The translations under genes were made by a program, and so were the position numbers. Positions 24,393-43,512 of a stretch of 64,000 nt of DNA are shown piece by piece. Below the pieces are notes generated by a model. It was not told the origin of the DNA and did no database searches. It saw nothing but the letters and a program-made list of their open reading frames with translations. The DNA is from Salarias fasciatus (taxonomy: Eukaryota > Chordata > Actinopteri > Blenniiformes > Blenniidae). The stretch is from contig NC_043754.1 in the NCBI RefSeq assembly GCF_902148845.1, forward strand, positions 18,347,931-18,411,930, in the 5' to 3' direction. Numbering within the stretch: the stretch's first letter is position 1; each line of letters opens with the position of its first letter.

Positions 24393-25589
24393 ATGTTTTC
24401 CGGAACTATCATTTTATTTGTTTCACTTCACTCCAACCAATAATCTGATAGTACTGCTAAATATCTCATTAACTCTTTTAACATCAGAAAAAAAAATATC
24501 TTGGTTCAGGAAAAATGCCAAAACTGACCACATCCAGCAGGTGGTGCTGTGAATCTCCCATTCTACTTTTGTTCTGAGGCTGCTTCCTTCTCTGCCTTCA
24601 CATCTTTTTTCTTCATGCAGGTAGGATTGGCAGAGCTCCACAGTGTCTTTCTTTATACCATAGTTTTTAATTCAGTCACTTATAATATCAGTTTTAAGAG
24701 TAGAAGAGACGCCTTTCATCTTCATTTAAACTACTACTTTCTCAATCAAGGGGTGTGAAACATATGGTCCCTGGGCCAAAACCTGGCCACCAGATGGCCT
24801 GTAGGATGACAAAGAGGTGGAAAGAAAAGAAACTGCTTTCACTTGTTTATTCACTGGAGACTGCAGTATTTATTGTTAGTGATGGAGGTGAACATAACAC
24901 AACTAGTAACACAACAAAACAGCAGCAAAAATACTGATAGCTCCAGGATCTGGTTTGTTCTCGCCAGACTTCAGATTGATGGTTCATCAGAAGTAGAAAG
25001 ATTATAGGTAATCAGTGGCAAACCAGTACGGAAGTACAGAGAAAACACTGAAGCATTAACATGTGAATGAAGTTGGTGTGTTGATTTAACTGAGGAGATT
25101 TTTGAGTCAGAAATAGAAAGCAACAAGAATACAACAGCATCGTATCAGACATCTTGAAATCATAGACTTGTCGGTGACGACAGGAACAAGTTTATGAGAA
25201 GCACACATTTCAAAGTTAATGCAGTCTCTCTCTTCTTCTTTTTGAATTCTATTCTCTCCAGTTTAATTCCATGTGCTTTGTTCCTCAGCGTTAGTTCTTG
25301 AATGAATGATGAGTTTACACACAGGGCTGGATCAAATGGTGCATGAGTGGTCAGTTAGAACCCTTATTTTAAATCAAAGTCGGTGAGAGATCACGTACAG
25401 TGTGGATCTCTTGACCTAATCATTTGAACTCTGCTTACATTTTGTTTGCCCTCTAATCTTGCATGTCCAAAATTCTGTATGCACACACACACACACTGTG
25501 TGTCTCAGCACCACTGATTCAGGTGATAACAGGGTAGGAGCTCTATGTGTGGTCTGGTATGTGCACAAATTGCCAAGGTATACATGAAT

Positions 25590-25591
<2 letters not shown>

Positions 25592-25627
<36 letters not shown>

Positions 25628-25644
25628 ACACACAAACACACACA
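25592..25644. repeat. (CA)n microsatellite
   Basis: Interrupted CA repeat in the angptl5-trpc6 spacer. Confidence 0.9.
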
Positions 25645-26137
25645 GGAATCCAGGTATTTGTCCTGTGCCCCCCAATAAGAGTGTGTATGTTTGAGCTGAC
25701 AGTATTTACATCCATATCAGAGGTCTGTTCTATTCTGAGGAGAAAGTCTTAACAAAAACGCTAAATGGTGACATTTGTCAAGAGTTTACCCCCTTGCCCC
25801 TTTCGATCCTCCCTGTGAAATGTGACACTGTTACGCCATAAAATGTCCAAAGCGCCTAATCTTCAGCAATCAGGCCCTTAAAAGGCAATTTTCACTCATG
25901 CATTTGTACTTCACAGACTTAGATTTATCAGATTTTTTTTTTACATTGAGACATTTATATTATGCAACACAGTGTTGTGGGTGAGATTAAAACCAGAAAC
26001 GTGTTCAGTGGTGAAGAAGGGAGAATGAATGAACCTTTCAACAATTAGTAACAAAGTTTTTTTTTTTTCTTTTTAACCAGAAGAAGGCTTCTTTATGCTG
26101 CTCAAAACTTGGGTGCCAGTCTGAGGAACATATACTC

Positions 26138-26148
26138 TGTGTGCGTGC

Positions 26149-26218
<70 letters not shown>

Positions 26219-26230
26219 GTGTTTGTGTGT
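26138..26230. repeat. (GT)n microsatellite
   Basis: Long GT repeat with a few GTGC units at the left edge. The long reading frames on both strands here are repeat artefacts. Confidence 0.9.
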
Positions 26231-26362
26231 GCACACGTGAGTGTGCACTTTTCCCACACTGGAGGGGGTTCAGTGGGGAGTGGGAGCACACAGGAAACAA
26301 AGTCTACTGGGAATTTAAACCCTGAGGAATCTCATCTGCTGTTCATCAGCCATTAGTCACTG

Positions 26363-26364
<2 letters not shown>

Positions 26365-26410
<46 letters not shown>
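26365..26410. repeat. (CA)n microsatellite
   Basis: Uninterrupted CA repeat upstream of trpc6. Confidence 0.9.
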
Positions 26411-26414
<4 letters not shown>

Positions 26415-26830
26415 TATAAACATTGTGGTTTGAAATTGCATGTTACAGCTGTGGCATTAAAACTGTCTGTGCCTCATTTTTTTTGTCAGTATTCTGCATT
26501 TTCCCTCCTCATTACCTGTGACAGATGAACCTGTAGCACGGACCATCGTTTCATAGAAAGAAGAAAAAACGGCCATGCACCATGATCAGTTCCTCACAAC
26601 ACTGCGGTCCCCTCCACATCTGTAACGTGCAGTGCGTCATGTAAATAAAAGAGTAGTGGGACCCAGAAGGATGCATTCTTTCTCAAGGACACAGAAAAAA
26701 AGCGAGGGGAGGGCGACAGTGAGGGAAGGGGGGAGAGAGAGAGAGAGGAGGAGAGCGACATGCCACAGGCACTTGATGGCTTGTTCACATGAGCTGGGAG
26801 CAGACCCTCTAGTGTTGGACCACCTTCAGG

Positions 26831-34093
<7,263 letters not shown>

Positions 34094-34867
34094 CACTGCC
34101 TGCTGTCACACCCCACCAAAGAAAATGTACAGATCAGAGTGCCAAAGACTTAGACGACACTAAGATGTTGGTGAAATCATACAACAACAACAAAAAAATG
34201 CTGTATGTATGTGAATATGAAATTACAATGCAACAGGTTGATGTTATGATTTTCTGCCTTTTGTGTTTGTTGTGCAATCCATGAAAGATCTGACACACAC
34301 ATACCCAGTGGCTCTGTGGGGCCTTTAACCTTTTAACAAACATGACCTTTTATATGGCCTTGCATTTTAGAGTGATTGAACTATACAAGTGTGGTGGAAT
34401 TTCAGGTTTTGGGCACCACGAAAACACATTACAACACTGTATTACTGCTCGTGGCTCCGTCTTGGTCGGGTTTAATCATTAACATGTATTCAATAATCAA
34501 TTACCTTCACCATAACAGCTGAGGAGCTTAACTTGAACTTCAACCCTCATTTGAGAATCGAATCATGTCTCAACCCCTGAATGAGGAATTTCTCTCATGA
34601 ACAGATGACCTGTGGGCGCTGCGGCTCGTCCCTAATACTTAAAAATATGTTTAATAAGGTAAATCGTGACTAAAACTTGGCAGCAGGTACAGATATGTGT
34701 TTTTCTGCTTTGTCTCTCTGACACACGGGTGCACTCTCATGCCTCCAAGAGAGAGTGAAGCAGTGACGTGCACAAACAGACATTATTCAGTTCTGTTCAG
34801 ACACAAGCTGTTACTATTCCCCAGGCATATTTAATAAGCTGAGGGAATTATAAATGTGGAACGGAAA

Positions 34868-34873
34868 AATAAA
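34868..34873 (+). terminator. Candidate poly(A) signal of trpc6
   Basis: AATAAA on the plus strand about 775 bp past the stop codon, facing the minus-strand signal of arhgap42 at 34919-34924. Confidence 0.4.
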
Positions 34874-34918
34874 CAGCAACTGGATTTGCACGGTCTCCGG
34901 GAAAAAAAATATTTGTCT

Positions 34919-34924
34919 TTTATT
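34919..34924 (-). terminator. Candidate poly(A) signal of arhgap42
   Basis: AATAAA on the minus strand about 430 bp past the arhgap42 stop codon. Its cleavage site would fall near the opposing trpc6 signal. Confidence 0.45.
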
Positions 34925-35352
34925 TAGACAGGAGGAAATGTGAGACAAAAAAGGTAATAAGGCAGGATTCAGTCCGTAGTTCATAGTTTTTTTAAGGCAC
35001 AGAGGTGTGAAGACGTACAGTTAAAATATTAATGACATAAATTACAAGTGATAACAATAATTACTGTTTCTATGTACCTTGTACATAATTTTAAAAATGA
35101 CAACTGAACACAAACATTGGAGAGTAGCAATTAAAACTGATTGGACACAGTTAGATATTCACGAAAAGCTGATATAGGATGTTAATAAAACATGGATATA
35201 AACAGTTCACAATTGATTCACATCCTGCCACAGTAGTCAGCGATATTTGTCACAGTTACAAGTGAAATGTGTTTTTTTTGCACACAGTTCTGACTGCATG
35301 CTGAGGTCTACAGCTGGAGCGGAGTCGTCGTGCGGACGACTGTCTCGCTCCG

Positions 35353-36825
35353 TCAGATGTACGTGATGTAGTTTTCAGGTATGAGGCCTGTTTTGCCGTC
35401 ATACGTCGCCTGAAGCCACCCTGGTTCCACAGACGGGTACACTGCAGACACAAACAGAACAAGAAATGAATCAATCCTTATTTCTTTAATGAACAAACTT
35501 CTTCTTCTGTGGATTTCCTACCATTTGAGAACAGCGCCCCTTGTGGAAAACTTAACTCATGGCTGTGCTCTGCCTCACAGGAATACAGAGCTTTTGCGTC
35601 CCTTAGAGGAAAATAAAAGAGACAGTTTTGTCAGTGAAGTGTGAGGGATTCTTCTTTCAATATAACTAATTTAAGAGAAGAGTAAGAAAAAAAAAAAGCC
35701 AAAATAAATTTACCTTCCCGTGGAGCATATGTCTAAAGCGGAGGAGAATACTGAACTCTCACGCTGAGGTAGTTTGACCGACAATCTGGAAAACACAGAA
35801 CAAAACAATCACTTATTTCCTACAATGATTCCAAATTCATGTTTTTATTGTTAAATGAGCCACTGCAGCTCACAGTCCGATCCAGCGTTACGTCGGACAC
35901 TCACATCGATCCTGGCCTCTGGTACCCGTTGCTGGACGCCGCCGCAGAGAGCTTTGCGTTCAGGTCGGGGCCACAGCGGACGCGTGGGGTTTTGCGAGAG
36001 GGCGGCCCGTCGTGAGGATCCAGAGACATGAGGCTCTGCACCGAACCGTGGCAGCTTTTATAATCTGTGACCACGCAGAAAAACGAAACGGTTATTGACT
36101 GATGATTCCATCCGTGTGAACGGCTCACGGGCAAATACACACCTTCAGAAATGTGCAGAGAGGTGAGAGAGGAAGATGTGGAAAGCCGGTAAGGAAAAAG
36201 TGAGGAGGAGGAGGACGAGGAGGTGGAGGCGGTCCGGTAAGAAGTCCTGAGCGGCTGAGAGGAGGTAGAGTCCGTCACTCCGGTGTCTGCGGCGGAGGTA
36301 CTGGAGGTATTTCTTTGATCAGTGCTCTTCAGAGAGGAGACAGAGGCCACTCTCTGAACGCTTCCGCCGTCTCTGAAGGAGGAGGCTCGCTCCGCCGGCT
36401 CGCTCTGGACGGAGACGGAGGAAATGGACGTCCTTGAAGGAGATCTCGACTCTTTCACAGATGACAGAGAGGCGGCAGAGTTTCCTCTGACCGACTTCTC
36501 CACGGCAGACAGCAGCGAGGAGGTGGAGGAGGACACAGAGGAAGTCTGCTGGGCTGGAGTGAGCTCAGCAGAGGTCCAGGAAGAGGAAGCCTTGAGGAGC
36601 GGGGAGGGATCGCCGTCTTTCGTCTGTTTCTCGTCTTTCGCGCCCGAGGAGCCGTGCGCCGGGGGAGGAGGGGGGGACTGCGCCGTGGAGGGTGAGCTGA
36701 GCTCGGCGGAGGGGGAGGACGGAGACGACGCCTGAGACAACCCGTTCTTTTCAGAGGAGTGTGAGGAGAGAGACTCCCGGCTGCCCATCGGGGTCGTGCT
36801 GGGGCTGCTGCTGAATGTGTCGCCT

Positions 36826-36918
<93 letters not shown>

Positions 36919-39229
36919 CAAAGATATGAATGACATCAGAGTGGAGAGAAAACATAAAAAAATGTAGTTTCAGCCCTTAATGAGTCAATGAGAGTTCATA
37001 AAAAAGGCCACGGAACACAGAGAATGCTGCTCTCTCTGCCTGTGACCTTAAAAATCCAGAACTTCCTGTCTTCACTTCCTGCAGCATTCCTGCCTAATCA
37101 AAGACAAGAGCGTTTTCAAGACGTACGACAAAGAAAAGTGTTTACTTTTAACTCTCTTCTTTGCAACACAAACATCTGTATTCGTGATTTGTTTGGACTT
37201 TCATAACAGATTTGTCAGCCTAGCTGTCGTTTTGTTTTGCATTTGAGAAGAATTACTGCTTTATATCATCGCATAACATCTCAAAATCAAGACTGGATAC
37301 AACAACACGCGTTTACGAACGAGGCTGAACGTGAACCCAACGAGGTTTATGATTTAGAGAACAGCAGCAGTGTTTTGGAGAATAGAAACGGCCGCTGGTA
37401 ATGAGCTACAAAGGACTACTCTGTGCTTTTTTTAGGAAGACTAAACGCTGTTAAATGTCATTCTGAAACAGCGTGCTGGAGAATAGAGATGTTTCACAGA
37501 AACAGACACACAAAGGCCGATGAGGCGGCGGACTGCAGAAAACTCACTGTCGTTGTCTGCCAGGCAGAGGGTCGGAGGGTAGAGTCGGGCCTTTCTCTTC
37601 CCAGATGAGAGACAGATGGCCTTGCTCCTCCGCGGACCCGACCGCGAAGAGGGAGCCTGAGGCAGCGGCACCGACAGGTCCGGGGCCTCGCCGAAGATCT
37701 GCCGGGAAAGCAACACTGTGAACGCGCGCGCGTGTGTGTGTGTCTCTGTGTTGAATGCGCATAAACAACACCTTGTGGTGGTTTTCGATGATAATCTCCA
37801 CCACGATGTTCTGGAACTTGATGTTCATCATGGCGGCCACCGTCTCCTCCTGGGACCTCATCAGCGTGGGGCCGAAGATCATCCCCAGGTTGGACACGGT
37901 CATCAGGTTCTGCTCGCTGTGAGAGGACACTCTGCGCACACGCAACGCGAGAACTGAACTTTACCGCCACCTATCAGAGGCGAAGGGTTCAAACCACGAA
38001 ACCATTTCCGACGTACTTGAGCAGGTGGTTGGTGAGGAGGTCCAGCATCGTTCGGTTTTTCTCCGGGAGTTTGTAAACAAGAGCATGGATTGCTCTCACT
38101 CTGTACTTCTGATCATCGTACTCTGTTAGAAGAAAAATTCATTAGAATTGAGGATCTGTCGATCCTGAGGCTTTACTGACACGATCATAAACTGAGTAAC
38201 ATCTTACTTGCAGCCTTGATGAATTCTTTATGGAGTCTGTAGGTCAGTACCGGTTCTGCCAAACACCTGCATGAACGGTAGAGTAAAGATGGATGACTGC
38301 AGTTAAAAAAAAAAAAAAGAAAAACTGTCCTGAGAACTTACCTGAAATAATCCTTCAGCCCGCTGGTGATGGTCTTGTTGTCCCAGGCGTTTGGGTCCAG
38401 CTGCATGTCGGTGGGAGCAGTGGATGCTGCACAGACATTAGATATCAAACATTATATTCGTGGTGATAAACATTAACACACCCAGTTTCACTGTTTCTCA
38501 TCAGAAGCACGGCATTTCTTACCAAACACGCTGGTCATCAGGCGCTGCACTTTAGAGTTGACCCCTCCTGTCCTGTACAGGCCAAGTGTGGTGATGCCTG
38601 AAGGAGGAGTGTGAAAACATTTCACAACTCCGCGGCGAATTACTGAGTTTATCATGTGATGTGATTACGTCAACGGTGATAAATACCTCTGGATTCAATC
38701 AGCTCGATGCATTTCTTCACAAAGTTGAAGCCTGCCTCGTTCAGAAATGCTGAGGCAAAAAACATTAAATTCACATCTGAAGTTCTCTAAAATAATACAA
38801 GTGTGATTTTCAGCCATAAAAGCGTACTTACTCTCCTCTTTCTTACTGAGCAACGAAGGCAGGGTGTAGATCTGAATAGAGGGATGAAGAGAGGTTAAAT
38901 GTGTTTGTAAAACTGTAACAGAACTTGGAGATGGGTGGACGCTTACAGGTTCTTTTCCATCCATCGCCTCCATCCACAGGCGTCTGTTGGCCTCAGAGAG
39001 CGCTTGCAGGGTGAGGACGCCATGTCTGCAGCGCGGGAAACAACATTCCACCCAACCTCAGTCCGGCAGCCACGTCTAAAAGTCATTCAGCACGCTTCGT
39101 CTGTCCCGCTCACCTTTCAACAACCTCGATGTCGAAGCAGAAGCGCTTGTCGATGGAATCGGTCTTCCTCCGGACGCACGAACGCAGTCGGAATATCTCC
39201 GGCGTGCCGTTCGCCACGCCGTTCTGACA

Positions 39230-39285
<56 letters not shown>

Positions 39286-42200
39286 GTGGGTGAAAAGCAT
39301 CCCGTCCTCCCAGTCTGCAGCGTGTGTTCAGGTACGCCAGCGGCTCACCTGTCGGCTGGCTGGCCGGGCCTCTGTGCCGCTCATGGTGAACATCTTGGAG
39401 CTCTTCTCATAAGTACAGTAGTATCTGGTCCACACGCTGCCCAGCGGACCTGGAGGATACATCACACGCACATTTTATTTATTTTCTACACTGCTTGAAA
39501 GGAAAAAGAAAAGACAGAGGAGAGGATATGAACCCACGTTTCTCCTGTATGTACAGAAAACCTTCCATAGTGAAGCAGCTGGGAGCTTTGAAATCCTCCT
39601 CGGCGGATCGGATCCTCTTCATCAGCCTCTCCACCTCGGCTCGCGTACTTTCAAAGTTGTTGCGGGCCTTGACAACAAATATGAATAGAATAAAACCAGA
39701 AGCCTGAATAAAGGTTTTCTCAGCCCTCCGTCGCTCATCTCTGCTGTGTACCAAACTCTTTTTTTTTTGTTTTACTGAAACAAACAAGTAAACCGACCAG
39801 CACAGCGTGAACTGTCAGCAAAACAACCCTCATATAACTCGACTCTGCGGTTTGCATGGTTTCAGACTTGCTGATCGTTCATTCTTTATCACCGCTTTAC
39901 AGCGCCGCTATCAAAAGTACAAACTAGTTACAAAAAAAAAAAAAAAAAAAAAAAAGAAACATCGTGGCGACATTCCGTCTGGAGGTTCACAGAAGACACA
40001 CACTTACATTTTGCAGGTTGAACTGGAGCTGCTGCTTGTACGGTTCAAACTCGCTGGCCAGCTCGTAGCCCTCGTGGTAAAATGTAAACAAGCCCTGCAG
40101 GAAGGCCAGCAACTGCAGGGGAGAGGCGAATCCACGGGGAAACGTCAGCCGTTGTTTTGGCGAGTGAAGAAAGTAATGAGAGGATTACAAAGAATGCATG
40201 TCAGTCATCTGCTCCATCTATCAACAACAACAAAAAAAACTTTAAAGGAAAAAAAAAGCCTTCAACTCTTGACTGTTGTTTGGTTTGGTGCGCTTGTTTA
40301 CTTTACAACAAAGAGTCCCCCCCCCCCCCTCCGTCAGCCGGAAGAAATCTCCATCCAGGAAGCGCAGCGACAGCAACAGGAAGACGGCCTCGCTGATATC
40401 TATCATTAAAACCTGTTTATCACTGCCCAACAGAGTGTGTAATGTGTGTTTTTCAGAATGTGGCTTCGTTGTCCTTCTGTCATCATGTGTACACTCATAT
40501 TTTCCTGTGATGAAACGCTGTTTGAAGTCCCCCCCGTACTTATCACACTGAGTACGTGAGGAGAACTCACCGGCTCCACAAACTCAAACTTCTTCCTTTC
40601 CTGCACCTCTTGGATCTTGAAGACGTACTGCAGCGACGCGTCGTAAAAGACCTGCCTGTCTTTGCTCATCTGTGAGTCAGCCTGCAACCACAACACACAC
40701 ACACACACGGCGCTGACAGTTACCCAACATGAGGGAGGCTCCAGGGTTTTGAGGCGGTGAGGGATTATACCTCGTGCAGCTGTGACTCCTTCTTTTTGGA
40801 GGACAGGCTGAGGTGTTTCTCCAGGACAGAGTAGTATCGCTCTGTCTCCTTGTCGAACTGCTTCTTCCCCTCCTGAAGTACAAACACACACGTTTAGAAA
40901 AACATACAACTACTGTTGTTTTAACACTTTTTTTCTGGAAATTCTTAAATACCACAGGCCGGCTATTCAAGAGGAAGAATTCAGTATGCCAGTAAAATGA
41001 AATCACAGCGCTGTCAGCTGATTTCAGCCCATCAGACATAAATCACGCTGACCCGTTTACTGGACCCTGCTGCCTGTGGGGCGGAGGAGAGCAAACGTTC
41101 AAGGGAATCTGGGGTCGAATTAGCTGGGGCATACATATTGGACACGAAGAATTTCTATTTTGAGGGAGAAAAAGGTTTAATCTGTTTGTATCAAATATCA
41201 GGAAATGAATGATTTGTGAAGAATTTGTGTTTCAAAAAAGTCACAAATGTGAAAAGAAGGTTAAAATCCTGTAAACACTGAGAAGCGCGTTCAGATTTAT
41301 TCAATCAGAAGTTGGAGAAAATCACAATCCAGACTTTGGGGGGTGAAGAAGCTTGGACCGACGCAGTGGGACTTCTCCGAATCTAAACACAGAGGTTCTG
41401 CCAAAATATTCAAGACAACGGCTCTTTTCCGTGACAGCTGCAGCTCCACATGCCCCGCCGCCCTCTCACGCTCGGTAACATCGCCGTGAGGATGTGCCGC
41501 TCGCAGACTCCTGCTACATTTTTTTTCGAGGCCCAGACGCTGCTCCCATCAGCGCACTGAACCGGGCCGCGCTTTCACTTCCCCGGGACTGCTTCCATTT
41601 TTTTAAACCCCGCTCGACACGTAGCCTTTCTATCTATATCCTCATTTCAGTCTGGAAGAAAGACAACTCAGATACACAGCTGCTGAAACCAGACACCAGA
41701 CTCCTTTTGTGTTTATACTGCCTCTCCGAGTTCAAATATTCCTCTGTCTGTGACGTGCAATCCATCCCCCCCCCTCCCCAGCGTCCGTTCCCATGACCTG
41801 TGTGACTGACGCTGGACTGAGATCCACGCTTCGTCCGAGCAAATTGGAATCACGGCGGGATCTGTCCCATCACTGCGCCCAACGTCAGCGTGACTGCAGG
41901 TCGCGAACACCTGCCGACGTTACGTACCTTCACGGCGCCAATCTGCTCCTTTCGAAACCTCTCAAGTGGTGAGATCAAAACATCGTCGGCATTCTGGATC
42001 TGCGAGAGGAAGAGAGGAGACACACGAGAGGCCGTATTGACGTCAGCGTTTCATTCGAGACTGACTCAGTGGTCACTGTTATCTCGTGACTCAAATTTTT
42101 TTAAAAAAAGCAAAGACGCAGTTTTATCTGCGTCGCTTTAATACATCCGTTGTTTAAAAGGAGGCGCATGAGCCGTTATCTCTGCGGAGTAACGTCCTCC

Positions 42201-43258
42201 AGGCCGCTTCTTTTCAGCCTCGCTGAGAGCGCGCCGAGGGCTTGTTATTGGACACCAGCTTCCCCATACTTCCAGCTGCTTTCACATCTGGAGCACGGCG
42301 CGCTTGTGGCAGTTGTGACAAATCGAGGAGATTTTTGTGCAGAATGATAGATTGAAAAATAATATTTATTTTACAGCCGTGGTGAGTCATGTCATGTTTA
42401 TGTCGTTAAAATAATCCAACTCGAGGCCACGGGAGTGGCGTTCAGCAGCCAGACCTCATCAACAGCTAAGTCTGTATTTTATTGTGATCTAAGCAAACAC
42501 ACACTTATGATACAGTTTTTTTTCCCCTTGTCTGATTAAAAAAATAAAAATGGACAAAATCCATCTGGCCACGTCTTGAACAACTCAACCTAATTTCTGG
42601 TCGATATCGTGTGAAAGAAAAGCAAAAAAAAAAATGAAGCAATCCTTGTTTTGGTGTTTATTTAACCTCGGGAGTGGCGTTCAGCAGCCAGACCTCATCA
42701 ACAGCTAAGTCTGTATTTTATTGTGATCTAAGCAAACACACACTTATGATACAGTTTTTTTTCCCCTTGTCTGATTAAAAAAATAAAAATGGACAAAATC
42801 CATCTGGCCACGTCTTGAACAACTCAACCTAATTTCTGGTCGATATCGTGTGAAAGAAAAGCAAAAAAAAAAATGAAGCAATCCTTGTTTTGGTGTTTAT
42901 TTAACCTCAGAAAAAAAATCCCACTTTGTTTTGTCTTGTTGATTTAAGCAGCAGAGACAAACAGCCTCACTTTCACTTCAGGTTAGTGCTGCTTCAGGAG
43001 CCACAGAGAGACGTGCTTTCTTTGGAAGTTCTTTTTTTTTTTTTTTTCTTTAACCTCTCTCCACAATGCGCAGGAGCAGGTAGTGAGAGCGAAAAGACTG
43101 AAGCTCATTGTCGAACTAAACAATGGCCCATTGAGGCTGGACAGGTCAGTCTGGAGAGGAACCAGCTCACCGGAATTTACATTTAACTTAATAATAAAGA
43201 CTTTATTATTACTGTTATAGCTCAGATGTAGCGGTGCCACAGTGAAAGCAAACAATCA

Positions 43259-43293
<35 letters not shown>

Positions 43294-43426
43294 CACACAC
43301 GCAGGAGCCTTTTATGGATTTTCCCAGGCAGTCAGGCCTGCTCTCAGTCTCACGGGGGAATTGGCAGAATAGGTTCCACATGGTTTCTCTGTAACCAGAC
43401 CACGCACACGACCACAAAGGCACTCA

Positions 43427-43512
<86 letters not shown>

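Larger units (their letters stand above)
24393..26830. other. angptl5-trpc6 spacer
   Basis: No exon recognised on either strand. It holds several CA/GT microsatellites (25592-25644, 26138-26230, 26365-26410). The right end should contain the trpc6 5' UTR and promoter, but no clear core element is visible. Confidence 0.6.
34094..35352. other. Convergent trpc6 / arhgap42 3' region
   Basis: The two 3' UTRs meet here and together appear to fill the interval. No other coding sequence is seen. Confidence 0.55.

Noticed and set aside
26038-26356. Long frames of His-Thr or Cys-Val repeats on both strands
   Set aside because: Translations of the GT microsatellite, not genes. The same holds at 25416-25715, 43312-43593 and 47334-47555.
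35256-35474. 72-codon minus-strand frame over the last arhgap42 exon
   Set aside because: Wrong frame. The SH3 end ([19 protein letters not shown]) is in another frame and joins in phase to the preceding exon.
39807-40409. 200-codon plus-strand frame
   Set aside because: Antisense to the arhgap42 BAR exon at 40008-40112 and intron sequence, with an A-run giving a lysine stretch. No homology.
40300-40430. Minus-strand frame with [18 protein letters not shown] that looked like an extra arhgap42 exon
   Set aside because: The BAR exons at 40571-40681 and 40008-40112 join in phase and match the family without it. It has no counterpart in ARHGAP42.
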